Part shown: positions 22,572 through 35,598 of the stretch, one piece after another
How the letters are laid out: every line of letters starts with the position of its first letter
Numbering within the stretch: position 1 is the stretch's first letter
DNA from: Ampullaceana balthica
Taxonomy: Eukaryota > Mollusca > Gastropoda > Lymnaeidae
Assembly: GCA_944989445.1 (NCBI GenBank)
Contig: CALYLW010000283.1
Location: forward strand, 333,627 to 397,626
Reading direction: 5' to 3'
DNA length: 64,000 nt
Notes under the pieces: model-generated
Told to the model about the DNA's origin: nothing
Databases searched by the model: none
Seen by the model: the letters and a program-made list of their open reading frames with translations, nothing else
Program-made: the position numbers and the translations under genes

Positions 22572-24393
22572 GATCTTTTATTACCGTTATGGCCAACTGC
22601 TTAACTAAATTTGCAATAAATTTTATTGTTTTTGAACATAATTATTTTAAACATTAACTGTTATTACTTAAGTAGCATGTTAATCTTTGATTTTTAATTG
22701 ACCCATTTTAAAGTTATATACCATTTGAGATTTAACAGCTAACTTGAATTTCTTTTTAACGCATTCATGAGGAAGATATAAATCAGTACGTTTTACTTTA
22801 AAATGATCGCTGCAAAGACATGCGTTTCTTTACTGAGTATTCTAATGAAGACAAAGGCAGTATTGCCAGCCTGGTTGTACGATGCACGTGCCTGTATGAA
22901 GAAAATTTCAACCCGCTGTAATTAAGTGTGTGCCTTGTGAAGAAAATACCAACCCATTTGTATGTAAGCTTATGCTTTTAAAGATAACACCAACCCCTTG
23001 TATGTAAGCTTGTGCCTTGGTCAACTTGTTGTATATATTATTAGCCTCTGACTCCGTGGCTACCCATGCCTACCGTTATTTCCAATGGTTTTAAAGAGTT
23101 TATTTCACCAACACAAAACCTCAAAGTTCACAGATTGAAACCTTCATAATTTTGATGTTATTCAACGTGTATCATTTGCCAGATAAAGATCAATGTAATT
23201 CCAGAATTATTTAATTTAATAAGATATTTACTCTAAACCCCATCATGTCAACTGAACACTCAGCGACTTCCACAGGTGGCATTCTTGACTTTTACCGGAA
23301 ATTCCATTGGATCAGTTTTTCTTTTTCAAAATAAAGGGGGGGGGGAATGATTTAAGATGAGTAATCGCTCCCAATAGACACACACCGTTTTATAATGGAA
23401 AGTATATTTAAAGGATAAAATTACCAAGGCACACAAACTTGACATCAGTGGTAAAATAGCAAATGTCTTGATGTGAAAATAAGGAATTTCTAATGTCGTT
23501 TAAGTTCAGATTATTGGCGTGAATTAAAAAAATTAATGATAATAATAAAATTATTAGAATAATTTAAATATTTGTTTTGAACTTTTTTTTGGGGTCAATT
23601 CTTTTCATTTTTTAAATTAAATTCTTTGCCAAGGAGCGCTGTAAGCACTCTATGGAATGTCTGGCTGCTCTTAGTAACTTACAGCCACCATTATACACTT
23701 TGTCAAGTAATTATATCAATTGTCTAGAGTTCATAGCTAGTGTGCACTGTTGACGAAGATTATGACATAAATCAGAGTCCTTAAACAGAATGTGTACGCT
23801 GTGATGTCATAACAAGTAAATATAAGATATGTGTGGTCGTGTGAAGCCATGTGTGTGCATTTGGAGAAAAACATTGGATCAACAGGAGAGTAATGGTTAA
23901 CGTATGAAATCAAAACTGAAAATTAGCTTGCTTTCTAGTTCCAGTTTATTTTACTCACTGGTATAAAATCACACAATAGAATCAAACAATAGGCTATGTA
24001 CTTAAATTAAGTGCTTTAAATTTAACATTTCAATATCCCTATGTACGTTAAATCCAGCTATTGAATAATCCCTTTTTCGGCTTTTCGCCGTTTTTAAATG
24101 TATTTTTAAAGTCTTATAATGTCATGGGTCATGGATAATATTTTTAAAATTTTTCATTATAAAGAGAAATCGTTTGACATTGGAGCACACCTAAAATAAT
24201 TACTTCATTCTTATAGTAAACTTTGTTTTTAAAAAGTTATCATTAGGATTCTAGTATTTTAATTTTTCAATTATTGTTTTTATTAATTTGTTGTTGTTGT
24301 TGACAATTTCTGATATTTCTCAAGACTCGAAATCTGTTTCAGCTCCTCAAATATTGTTACCTGCTGCTCATTGTTTCCCTTGAGTGGCAGGAG
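22572..24393. other. Gene-free AT-rich region
   Basis: Low-complexity AT-rich sequence with scattered short repeats near 22885-23010 (accaaccc(c)ttgtatgtaagctt occurs twice, about 50-60 bp apart). It includes the 3' flank of the Gly/Tyr-rich gene. No exon is recognised. Confidence 0.5.
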
Positions 24394-24981
24394 TTATCGT
24401 TTCTTCCCCCCAACGTTAATTTTATCATATCCGGTAAGTCCGTAACCAGATAGACTTAGCGGCGACCTCAACAATCCGCCATAACCGGGAACGCCCCCGT
24501 AGTTACTCCCGTACACCTGACCGGGGTAATACGCATCTGCGGCGGCGTTGCCAGCAGGTCTGACGGTGTAAGATCCAGGATATCCTGGGTACCCAAACTG
24601 GACTCCAGCTCCATAAGGTGCTCCATAGTTCGGGCCGTAGGCACCTCTTTGACCGTAGACACCCATGCGACCGCCGTATGCGCCATATGGGCTGCCTCCT
24701 TGACCGTCGTAAGCGCCATAAGGACCTCCAAAAGCCCCGTAGGGTCCGCCGTAAGCACCATACGGGGGGCCCACGAAACCCCCACCGTAAGCCCCAGCTC
24801 CGTAGGTTGGACCGTTGCCTTGGTTCCTGGACTGGAGGTACGTGTTGACCGCAGCGTTGAGCGGGTTGAGGGCTGCGCCACTGGTAGGTGAGTTGATGGT
24901 GATGGTTTGAACCTTGTTATCGGCTTGGACGAGCAGAGTTAAGCCAAGGGCAAGAGCGGAGACAACTTGAATAGGAAACAT
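24394..24981 (-). CDS. Gly/Tyr-rich secreted protein, shell-matrix-like
   Basis: One exon of 195 codons, from ATG at 24981 to TAG at 24394. Residues 1-20 are a signal peptide (MFPIQVVSALALGLTLLVQA). After a short polar stretch (about 21-55), residues 56-115 are repeats of the type GGPYGAYGGPYGAFGG. A more irregular Gly/Tyr/Pro-rich part (YPGYPG, GYGLTGY) follows, and the protein ends basic in GGKKR. The region is much more GC-rich than its surroundings. Composition, size, signal peptide and basic end resemble molluscan shematrin-type shell framework proteins, but Gly/Tyr-rich cuticle, silk or adhesive proteins look alike, so the role is inferred from composition only. It would be exported and self-associate in an extracellular matrix. 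A non-coding 5' exon upstream is possible. Confidence 0.75.
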   Translation of the reverse strand: MFPIQVVSALALGLTLLVQADNKVQTITINSPTSGAALNPLNAAVNTYLQSRNQGNGPTYGAGAYGGGFVGPPYGAYGGPYGAFGGPYGAYDGQGGSPYGAYGGRMGVYGQRGAYGPNYGAPYGAGVQFGYPGYPGSYTVRPAGNAAADAYYPGQVYGSNYGGVPGYGGLLRSPLSLSGYGLTGYDKINVGGKKR

Positions 24982-26165
24982 GTTTCTTTCGGTTTTGATG
25001 TTCTGCGAGGAAGTATAAGGAAAACATATTATTACCTTTTATATTTGAAAAATTAAAGCAATTTTATTTATAAAACTATCCATTAATCGTATCAAATTTT
25101 GTATTATTCACTTCCAGTATTAGACTTTCATAAAAACATTTTTTTTTAATCCGTGAAAGAGAAAAAAGGAGTCAAGAGAAAGCTTAATACTAATTAGCAA
25201 TGCATTATGTATTATTTTATAATTTTTTACCTCTTTATTTTAAACAATAGGCTATCGTGAACACACAGAAATGAATGCTTTATATGCAATGAAAGAATTT
25301 CCAAAAGTTGACATTAGCAGTTTATGGATAGCCAAAGGGTTTGAAATGAATGTAGACGAAATTAAAATTGCCTATTTTCAGTTAAATGTTTGGAAATATC
25401 TTCCGCGCAAACTTTCTTTGTCTATATTACAAGCATCGTTATTGAGTGTGGGCCACGCGTATTCCCACAATGTAGGTTTGTTGCTTTACACTTATAAGCA
25501 GGATTTTGGATATAATTTTATTTTCTTAGATCGCAAAACTAAAAATACATGTCATCGGCAGCGGTTTATAGTCAGAACAATACGTTATATAAATGTGCAC
25601 GTTTGTTAAGACTGCATTGTCCATATAGTTGAAGCATTTACAGTAGAAATGTAGAATTAATATGAATTGTTTTTACATTGATTTCCAGTATTTTTTATAT
25701 GCCAATACTCGATTCCATTCGCCGTGAGCACAAACGTGGATACAATCATTTAAAGAACAGTGTGGAAAGCATATAATGGTTTTTACTGGAAGGGGGGGGG
25801 GCGGGGGGATAGAGGGATAGTAAAAACCTACTTTCTTATTTCATGATAAAAATAATTGAAAGGTAAAAGAATGTTGGGGTTCGTAAAGTCGTGAAGACCG
25901 AGCAAGAAAAGAATCTGAAGTAGTGTTGTAAACAAATATTATCTTTTTTGCAATGTCATTGACCATTACGGTGAGAGTGCGCCCTCACATTGAAAAATAG
26001 AGGCATTTGGTGTATTTGGAGTTCGGCATTCAGTCAATGGGATAGTAAATAGGATTGCAAATTGGATGGTGTGCAAGGGTAAATGGAAAAGGGGAGAGGG
26101 TTAAACTTTTATTGGATCCTCAGTTGGATCTAAAAAGCTTGAGATTGGAGAAGCATTCTATAGAC

Positions 26166-26353
26166 CAGTGCTTCTCAAACTTTTTAGTATGGCGGACCGG
26201 CACGAATTTTTTTTCCATTGCACCAGGGACCGGTGCACTATTTTCCCTGCACTGATAATTTTGTTTGTCCTTTTTTTGATAACTTCTGCGGACCGGCGGC
26301 GGATGGCCCACGGACCGGCACCGGTCCGCGGACCACCACTTTGAGAAGCACTG
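26166..26353. mobile_element. hAT-type MITE, copy 1
   Basis: 188 bp with perfect inverted ends CAGTGCTTCTCAAA and TTTGAGAAGCACTG and an internal gaccggtgcac core. The flanking octamers (ctatagac and aactaagg) do not match, so the target duplication has decayed or the copy is rearranged. Confidence 0.8.
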
Positions 26354-27639
26354 AACTAAGGCTGTTGGACATGCTTTGGAATCTTTTACAAACTTATTGA
26401 AACGTATTATAAAGTAGAGAATCTTACCACCAGTATTTAAATATGTACAGAAATTATCAAACAATATTTAGTCTATCGAAGCTTAATTAATCAATGAAAA
26501 CTGTTAAAGAAGTGACCTTTAGACAAAGTATAAGACCGATTAATATTAATTATCATATATTGCTGGGTAGCATTAGCTATATTTTAAAAATCCTTACCTT
26601 TTTTGTATCCCTTACTACGAAATAATAATTTGCTTTTTAAATCTTCAGAGACCGTTTATCTCCATAAATAGCAGATTTTTAAATTTATTTAAGAAGAGGA
26701 AGTTTATTGACAGATGACCCTAAGATAAATCTTTCCCGGGATGTCGCACCAAAACTTTATAGCCTACTGCGTCATTATGACGTCACGCGAGGGTCATGTG
26801 ATCTTTCTCAGCCAGTACATCTAAACCTCTTTCTGTCAACAAGATATTCCGCAGCTTTGATTTTTTAAATTAAATTTGTTAATTTAGAATTAACGATACA
26901 TAGAAATGCTATCGCAGGGATGGGGCTCCATCACTCGATTACCGTTGTCACCAGCCTTGGGGGGATAACTCCACACGAACTGGGAGCGCCCAACAACATA
27001 AGGGCTTTACCTTGACTCATGGTCACACTTCACTAGTGAATTAGGCAGTTAGCTCTGGGCAAGCAAAGGTTCATATGATTGGTCTAATTACAGTGACGGT
27101 AAACTGGTTATATTAAAGCCATCCATGCATATCTAAGACACGATAATTGTATTTTCATTCCTCTCTCCTTAGTTGTGGAATATTTTTATTTTATTTTAAA
27201 AATGTGTGCATTGGTGATAACCAGTACCGTACCAAATAATAAAGAATATTCCCCTATGAGTTGTGAATTAAAATAATGTAGATTTGGATCAGTAAATAAG
27301 TTTCCCAGATTTTTATTTAAAAAAAAAGGTTCCGTTTACCAAACAATAAACAGGACGCATTGACCTGCATTAACAACATACATTTTAAAACAAGCGGCGT
27401 TTTAATGAGTATTCTCTACATATTTTATTTTAAGTTACCAAGTTAAGAATTAAAAAATCATCTGCAAAAACTATTGACAACCAAGGGTAATTTTTAAAAA
27501 AACAGCACCATATGGTCATCTAAAATATAAAGAAAAACCGAAGATATCACACGCCTAAACCGCGCAACCTTACAACAGTGCAACATTTTTGTAATTTATT
27601 ATTCGCGATGTTAGTAATCGTCGAAATTATCGAAAATAA

Positions 27640-27790
27640 ATAACTCTACCGCACCCCCTAACCAAAAATTGACGTCACGCGATTTTTCCCCCTCTCCCCC
27701 CCTCGTCACAAAAACTTAGACCCCCCCTCTAAAAATACGTCACAAATCTTTGACCCCTCCCCCCCCCAAAAAAAAACGGCCAAAAAAAAA
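27640..27790 (-). repeat. C-rich block of the TGACGTCA repeat family
   Basis: Contains ttgacgtcacgcgattttt, ccctcgtcacaaaaactta and tacgtcacaaatctttgac among C-runs. It is the reverse-strand counterpart of the block at 11515-12000. The ends are not resolved. Confidence 0.55.
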
Positions 27791-28568
27791 CCACAGAAAT
27801 TATTTTCTATTTGAAATGTTTCAAATCACTTTTATTGTCATTTAAGTAATTATTATTTATTTAGTGAAGATCTACATTTTAATATCGTAGCCCAAGTGAA
27901 GCATTTTTTAAAAACGTTTAACCGGCCTTCAGAAAACGAACTGTGTTAACATCCTTAGATTATATTTTATTTTAATGCATACAAATTAAACATTGACTAT
28001 AAATCCTCACGGTTAACGTCTTTGTTTAGAAAAAAAAATTATTTAAAAATAATATTTTTAAAATGTATTTTTAAAAAATCCCTCAATTGACTGACGGGCA
28101 TCCCGTAAGAAAGAGGTCGGCGAACAGGGGTAAATAACCTCATCTGGGGTCAAAAAGTGAATTCTTGGCGGTAATGCAGACTCATTTGGGACATATAAAA
28201 TCCACTAAAATCCACTAGATATATTAAAATACGTCATGTGTACGTGTACGCTTGGAACATATGCCCATTATTGAACCGGTTCCTTCCAGAAAATGCATTT
28301 TTTTAAAATTTGACAACTATGTAGATTTCTTACCTACGTACTATACGAAGACACCTAAATCTACCCTACTTTCATTTATATTGACACGATTGACAATAAT
28401 CTTAATCCACATGATTTGTCTGTATCACATATCCTTTCTGTGATATTTAAAATATAAACGTTGTTTTGTGCTCCTCTCGAATTGCAATGTCAAGAATTTG
28501 ATGCATTCAATAAAGTTAATGAATACTTCACTAATTTTAAATGGGCTCATTTACCATTATATCTAGAA

Positions 28569-28751
28569 CAGTGCTTCTCAAACTTTTTAGTATGGCGGAC
28601 CGGCAGGAATTTTTTCCATTGCACCAGGGACCGGTGCACTATTTTCCCTGCACTGATAATTTTTCTGTCATTTTTGAGAACATCTGCGGACCGGCAGCGG
28701 ATGGCCCACGTACCGGCACCGGTCCGTGGACCACCACTTTGAGAAGCACTG
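28569..28751. mobile_element. hAT-type MITE, copy 2
   Basis: Almost the same sequence as 26166-26353, with identical inverted ends and the 8-bp direct repeat atctagaa on both sides (28561-28568 and 28752-28759). The close match between copies suggests recent movement. A third, broken copy lies at about 29228-29282. Confidence 0.9.
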
Positions 28752-29384
28752 ATCTAGAAGACTAGAATGGTCAGGGGCGTTTGACCAAAAACCAATCGAA
28801 CAATTATATCAAAATTAAAACGTTTTTAATTCTATCAAATAGATTCCCCCCCCCTTCCCCTTTTAAAGAAAAAGGATATTCCGTGCCGTTTTGACTTAAA
28901 ATATCTACACATAATCCTATTCAGACCATTTTTAGACACTTGTCATGCTTGTAAAACTCACCAGTAGCATTAACGACGCTCCCCCCAATCCCCGAGTCAT
29001 GTGAGCAGGGTTGGGGGGGGGGTAACGCACACATAAACTTGTATATTTTGGGGTAACGGGCAAAAAGTTCGACGACTCCTGCCATGAGAGAACCAAACGG
29101 AGCTGCGGTTACATCACAAATGCTTTGATGCCAACATCAAACGACGCAGTGTAACAATTTCATATGTTATCTTGTGGATTCTCAAACTTAAGGATTATAA
29201 TTAGATTTAATTTTCGTGTCTTGATAGCTTACGCCAACCAGCGTCTGATGGCCTAACGACCGGCATATTGAGAAGCACTGATTTTAAAAAAAGTATAATA
29301 ATAAAATAAATTTAAAAAGTCATTAAATAAGTTGTAATCGACCAAATATTTCAGTGGAAGTTTTATTTAAAGTTACACTTTTGA

Positions 29385-29495
29385 TGTGACGTCACATTTC
29401 TTCAACCCCCTCCCTCCCCCTCGTCACAAAAGTGTGACCCTCCCTCCCACCCTAGGTGCGTGACGTCATTTATGGACGGCCCCTTACACGACCGT
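29385..29495 (+). repeat. Fragment of the TTTATGGACGGCCCC repeat family
   Basis: gtgacgtcac, a C-rich run, ccctcgtcacaaaagtgtga, then gcgtgacgtcatttatggac and ggcccctt. It matches the ends at 11959 and 15420. Confidence 0.65.
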
Positions 29496-30284
29496 CGCAG
29501 CTCCCAATTCGCAACTATAGCAAAATCTCGTAATCTGAGCACACCTTCCGTAAGTGGGTTGAAATAAGGTTTCTCCAAAGAACGATAACTCACCTCTCAA
29601 AATTACGCCACCGCTAACGTTTTCCCCCACACTTGAAACCCATAAATATTTTATTGTCCCCTGCATCCTTTTACATCAAATTCACCCCATGTAGTGTGTA
29701 TATCTCATATTCTTAAATGAGTTTATTCTCAAGATTGACTCTGCCGGCCGTGTGGTTATCTTCATTGAAATGCCTGGAGACATGACAGTATGACAGGTTA
29801 TCTTTTAGTATTAGATTATATGTGCGCGCCTCCCCAATTATGCAGTTAGCGGAACAACTTGTGCAAACAATGGTGTAGACAACTGTGCACTCTCCAAATG
29901 AGCTTTTTTATAACGCTTTTAACTCAAGCCAGTTAAAATATCAACATTAAAGTCAGACAACCCTTCCGACATTTTTATCATAGTTGTCGACAGTAACGCC
30001 TTTCACCCCGAGGATATTCCAAACATTATTCCCCAAATTTCTCAAGTATATGTACATCAATTGGTTGGGGAAGAAGGCTCAGAAATCGTAATGAACATTT
30101 ATTTCACTGCCGATTGGGTTAGCAACAATTTCTATTCAAGCCAAACGTTTTTTCCCTTCTAAGGCCTTTAAATTTATAAATAAATCATTCGGCATGTTGA
30201 CATAGAGATAAAATATTTTGCAGGTTGCCCTCGCCTGCTTTCTGAGGCGCTCGCTACACCACCAATTTGGCCTTGGGCAAATCA

Positions 30285-30515
30285 CACACGTATGCACGCT
30301 CACTCACACACAACTCAGATGGGTCATTGGTGAAACCACACACGCATACACACTCACTCACAACTTATGGGTCATTGGTGAAACCACACACGCATGCACT
30401 CACACACAACTCAGATGGGTCATTGGTGAAACCACACACGCATGCACACTCACTCACACACAACTCAAGATGGGTCATTGGTGCAACAACACACGCATGC
30501 ACACACACAACTCAA
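30285..30515 (+). repeat. Minisatellite, about 55-60 bp unit, four to five copies
   Basis: Repeated units combine acacgcatgcacactcactc, cacacacaactcagatgggt and cattggtgaaaccacac. Copies differ mainly in the length of the CA-rich part. Open frames through it come from the repeat. Confidence 0.85.
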
Positions 30516-33431
30516 GACAGGCCATTGCTTTTTTTTTGTCTTTTATTTATCTAAACTTTTAATTGGACGTGAACATTGGAATGTTTACAACTCTTCTATT
30601 ACACAATGTTTGTCTAAAAGTGACTTAAAGATTCAAAAGTGGCATTCAAATTGTTTCCTGGATGCCAGACTTGTGTGCATTAAAGAAAGTCCCTACCAAT
30701 TCCTTTTACACATTTAACATTTCCGTCACTTTTTTATGTTAAAAAAAACAACACAATTATAAATTGTAAGTAACAAACCCATATCAGTAGTGAATTTAAA
30801 AAAATATCAGTCATAATCAGAAGGTTCTTTATGGGTTGAATAGCACAACATATAGAACCTGATGATAGAACCTTCAAGTGCTGACCATCCAATGAAATGT
30901 AATCTGAGGTTAAGTCACTTGTGGTCCTTGCCCTCTAATATACAGACCCATGTCTATATTGACATGTGCTACACTCAGGCCGTAAAAAAAAACAACCCAA
31001 AATATCTTTTTAAAAAAGCATCCACAATATAAGGGGTGATAATTGTAAGATCCATTTCACATTTCTATTAATTTCGCTTTAAAAGGCATTTGAGAAGAAT
31101 CATTTGTAGTTGAAGGTTTGATGACAAATATAAAAGTATACAATTTAGCTGCATCACTCATGCCAGAGAAGTGTAAAAAAAATTATAATAATTGATTCAA
31201 TGAAAATGATGGTGTACAGTGGAAAAAATACTAAATTCTATTACAATTGCAAATTTGTGTACCAATTAACTTACTCACTTATATTGGTAAAAAGTCACTT
31301 AAATTTAAACAGAAACCTAATATGAAATGTCCAATGCACTAGAAGATTTACTTTTATGGAAAACCTTCTTATCCATTAGGGCTGACTTGCCAAATATTGC
31401 TGCGTACAATGAGCTGCAAATAGTATGCGAACCCAAATGTTTTCATTTTAATAATGCAATGTGTTATTTATACACAATACATTATGATGAAATTAATTAA
31501 GAAGAATGACAAAGTCAAACTTTTAAAATTATTGTTGTATTTTAACACAGATGCAGCTATGCTAATTTTTCATCAAAAGAGTAGTATTTAAATATCCAGA
31601 TATCTGGTTGGGCAAAGCCATTATAAATATATGTCAATCCCATTATAAGTATCAAACCCTATTGTTAAGCTGAATTTTTACCCTAATATTCACCAATTAT
31701 ATTGGGCAAGATATGGTGGACTATACACTAAAAATTTGACAAGTCATAAAAGATCATCGGCAACTATGCTGACCAGGTATCCAAATACATGACAATCATC
31801 ATACATGAGATAGTTTATAAAGAAATATATAAGTTCAACACTTTTTAGGTCTTAAGACAAAATGGTTTTTTATGTCCATTTATGCTGCTGCATAAAATTT
31901 AATTGTGACACACCAGTAAGCCTTTGTGGCATGTGTGTCAACAATGTGTGTTGGGAACCACAAACACTGGTTTCTTGAAAAAATTATATTGGTACATGGC
32001 GGTACACAGATAAAAAAAACCACAAATAAATGGCGCTAAATGATTTAAGTTTTAGAGCCATCAATGTATTTTGTTTTACTTGAGTGGCAATCAATTCGAA
32101 AAGAAGGTGAACCAAGAAAGCTCACAAAAATATGAATTAGCACTAGTGAAGCGATTGTTTTAAATTAAATCAACATTTCAGTAAGTCTAGATGGACCAGC
32201 TGGAGATATGGACAAAAAAACAATTTAAGTTAAAATTTTAAAGAAAACATTTTAAAACTAAGAAAAAATATTCATGCCTTTTAGTCACATTAAGCTTGTT
32301 TGATCATGGATTCATTCAACAAAAAACACAAAGAAATTCACCTAATTAATATTTGAGATGTTTTTTTTTATAAAAGTAAACCTGTGAAGTATTTAGGGAG
32401 GTCCATCCCCAACAATCTTATGAAGACTTAAATCATGATCCTAAAATAACTCAATATGTGTATCTCTCAACTCACAGGTGGCATACCTGTACATAAAGAT
32501 ATAAATAGAAAAATTAAAGATGTTCATTTTGAGTTAATTTTGAAAATTAGGTTTTGAAGGGGCTTTTTTTTTGGTGTTTTTTTCCCTTCACAAAGTTTTT
32601 GTGTATACACCAACACAGTAGTGTAAATACAATCATATATTTTTTAAAAAATGTTTGTTTTCTTCTTTTTTTTTCCATTTTGCGTGTGTGTGTGTGTGTG
32701 TATTGGCGGGTGGGGGGTGGGGCTATTAATTTGATTTTTTTTAAAATTAAAGCCCTCAAATCTGAAGGAATAATTTAAAAGATTATTGCAATGTTTTATT
32801 ATTATTTGCCTACACAACTATTATAAGATTACAGGTTACAATATGTATACATTTACCCAAATAAACATTTATATAAACTTTTTAAAAAATTTCATTACAA
32901 ACTAAAACTCCTAAATATAAAAAAATGTCTAATCTATCCGAATGCATGAGAGCAGTTATTTTCAAAAAAAGTAGGTAACATTAGACACACCAGTGTGTAA
33001 CACGATGTAAGGCTATTCCTGCTCTCTGCTATTCTAGAACTCATGCATGTGCTACATATCAATTACTTCAATGGTATCAAGTTGACTATTAAACCAATGT
33101 GTAACAACTATAATAAGACAGATAATTGTTCTGTCTAATGGACAACTTGCAATAGATACAATATTTTATATTACTTTTTAAAAAATAGTTTTTCATCGTC
33201 TCACCTTCAGTCCAACAACCATGTGGTACCATAGCATAGACAATATTTACGATGCTGTGACAAGCACACAGACCATACAGTGATCAATAAATTGACCATG
33301 CTGTGCCCATTACATAGACAATGCATATCAAATTATAGTTAAAATAGCTATTTCCACATATAGTTAAACTGACCATGTATTCCCTAGTGCAATTACACTG
33401 ACCATTCATTCACAATATTTGTTCACTGACC

Positions 33432-33735
33432 ATTCTTTTGGTAATGTTAAAACACTGACAAATTTGAGACAATTCATTCACTAATGTTGATACACTGACA
33501 AATTTGAGATCATTTATTCACTAATGTTGATACACTGACAAATTTGAGATCATTTATTCATTAATGTTGATACACTGACAAATTTGAGATCATTTATTCA
33601 CTAATGTTGATACACTGACAAATTTGAGATCATTTATTCACTAATGTTGATACACTGACAAATTTGAGACCATTCATTCACTAATGTTGATACACTGACA
33701 AATTTGAGATCATTTATTCACTAATGTTGCTGTAC
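33432..33735 (+). repeat. Tandem repeat, 40-bp unit, seven to eight copies
   Basis: The unit reads ctaatgttgatacactgaca followed by aatttgagatcatttattca. The central copies are nearly identical; the outer ones are more diverged. The array lies in the gene-free stretch downstream of the KIAA0232 homologue. Confidence 0.95.
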
Positions 33736-35433
33736 TGATTATACTACAACCACACTCACCTTAATGTTCGAACATGGTATAAAGTATTTCAATCAAATTA
33801 TATCATTCATTGCACACACAAAATTTTAAAAACAATTAAAGCAACATAGGAAAGAAATACTAAACAACCCCATTCATGTCTGGGTGTGGCTTGCAAAAGA
33901 ATATTGTGAGAGACAGGCACTCTATCTAATTTACGTAGATTCATCATCTTCACTTTTTTATGACAATTTTTAAATCTGAAGCTAAGAATAAATGGACCAT
34001 CAATAATGGATAAAAAATTAAAGCTTATTGAAAAATTAAAATCTTAAGGTACCAGGTATACAGATGTGAGTCAAAAATTATACTTTCATTTCTAACACAT
34101 GACACCTAAATGGCCAATACTAGTTAAGCAAAGACAATTTTTAAATTTAGTACCATTGCCTATCTCAAATTTGCAATAATTTCGTTATGTTCTACTTCTA
34201 TGCCATATGCCAACACTTGGTATTGGATAGGTTAACATGAAATTTTTTTTTATTTAAATGAAATCAACAGTCATGTTTAAAACGAAAATAAAAGAATTTT
34301 GAGTGCTTGCCTGTGTATAAGTTCTGATCCGACATTCTAAATATTAAGAGAATAAGTAAATCCTCTGGATGCATGCATTTCAAATTCGATATAGTTAAAA
34401 ACTACTCCTGAAAAAAAAACACTAGTCCAAATATCAAAATCAAACCACAAGTAGAACATAGAGGAATTTCTATTAATTTTTCGTTGCATATTCAAGACCA
34501 GAGCTGATGCTCAGTAACTGTTATTTTTATTTAACTTTGAGAGCTCAAAACTTGGCACAATTATAAATTCACTCCTGTTTAAATGTTATTGACAAACAGG
34601 GACAAAGTCCATTTTAAAAAAAATAACCAAAAAACAAAAACAAAAAAAAACATATTTATATCAAGCAAGTATTTAAATTTTTTAAAAAATAAAAAAATTC
34701 AAATACAGAAAATAGTATAAGGAGAGAATTTAGAGGGAGATATTCAGAGCCTGCTTGATATAAACACCCTTGTTTAACATATGTTCGGGCATCAATATTA
34801 CACAAGATTCAGTCAAATTCTTACAATTGTTAGGTTTCTTTCCATGGTTACTTGACAGACAAAACAAAGTTGTTTCAATTATTATAAGTACAAATCTCTG
34901 TGCATTCACAAAGACTTCCGCACTCTTGTACTTTATGTATACAAATATCTTCTTTTTCTTTTTAGTGACCGGTGTTAATTCAATTTCTTCCTACCATTAC
35001 ATAATGCTTTCAATACACATGAAGTCGAAAATTTAAAATTGTATTTAGTTTTTATACAATCTTTTGAATCTGTATCAATAACCTTGCTAATTAACCCAAA
35101 ATTAATCTATAAATATTTGCCTACATAAAATGAATGAGAGAAGTTCATCTGACAGAATATGACTATAATGCATCTAAAATAAAATGAATATCATAAGCTT
35201 ATGTAAGTTAAAAAGGTACCATTGAAATAAAACTTAAAACAAAACTCTCTTCTATTTACAAACATGCAACTTTGATTCTTCATGAAAACTTTGCTTTAAT
35301 TATTACAATTTCTGTCTTTTTTTAAAAGTTAATGTTTCAGAACATAGTCACATATCAACATATATATACCAGCATTAGTACATTTTTATATATAATACAG
35401 ATGACATGAGGTCTGAAAATGAATGGTTTAAAC

Positions 35434-35598
35434 CAGTGTTTCTCAAATAGCGGGGCGCGCAAGGCTCCGTAAAGGGGCTATTTGACCGTTATGCAGAGGT
35501 GTACTTTAACAATTTTATAGACAAATGATACTATTTACAGTCGTGGGGGGGGGGTCCCCTTTCTTCCTGGGATGACAGAAAATAATTGAGAAACACTG
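35434..35598. mobile_element. hAT-type MITE
   Basis: 165 bp with ends CAGTGTTTCTCAA and TTGAGAAACACTG, flanked by the 8-bp direct repeat gtttaaac (35426-35433 and 35599-35606), which is itself palindromic. The interior has a G-run and ggggcgcgcaaggctccg. Confidence 0.85.

Larger units (their letters stand above)
24982..30718. other. Repeat-rich intergenic region
   Basis: No convincing gene. It holds two near-identical hAT MITEs, a remnant of a third near 29228-29282, two blocks of the TGACGTCA repeat family and a minisatellite at 30285-30515. A 112-codon + strand frame at 25271-25609 has no family likeness and AT-rich codon use, and is left uncalled. Confidence 0.5.

Noticed and set aside
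24468..24891. Three overlapping open frames on both strands
   Set aside because: They are shadows of the GC-rich, repetitive Gly/Tyr-rich gene in other frames.
25271..25609. 112-codon + strand open frame starting with ATG
   Set aside because: AT-rich codon use, no recognisable domain, no splice or poly(A) context that I can support. It could still be real, but nothing favours it over chance.
30218..30717. Three His/Thr-rich open frames
   Set aside because: They arise from the CA-rich minisatellite, which is open in more than one frame.
33432..33735. Regular direct repeats that could suggest a CRISPR array
   Set aside because: The repeats are head to tail with no unique spacers, and the sequence is eukaryotic. 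It is a simple tandem repeat.
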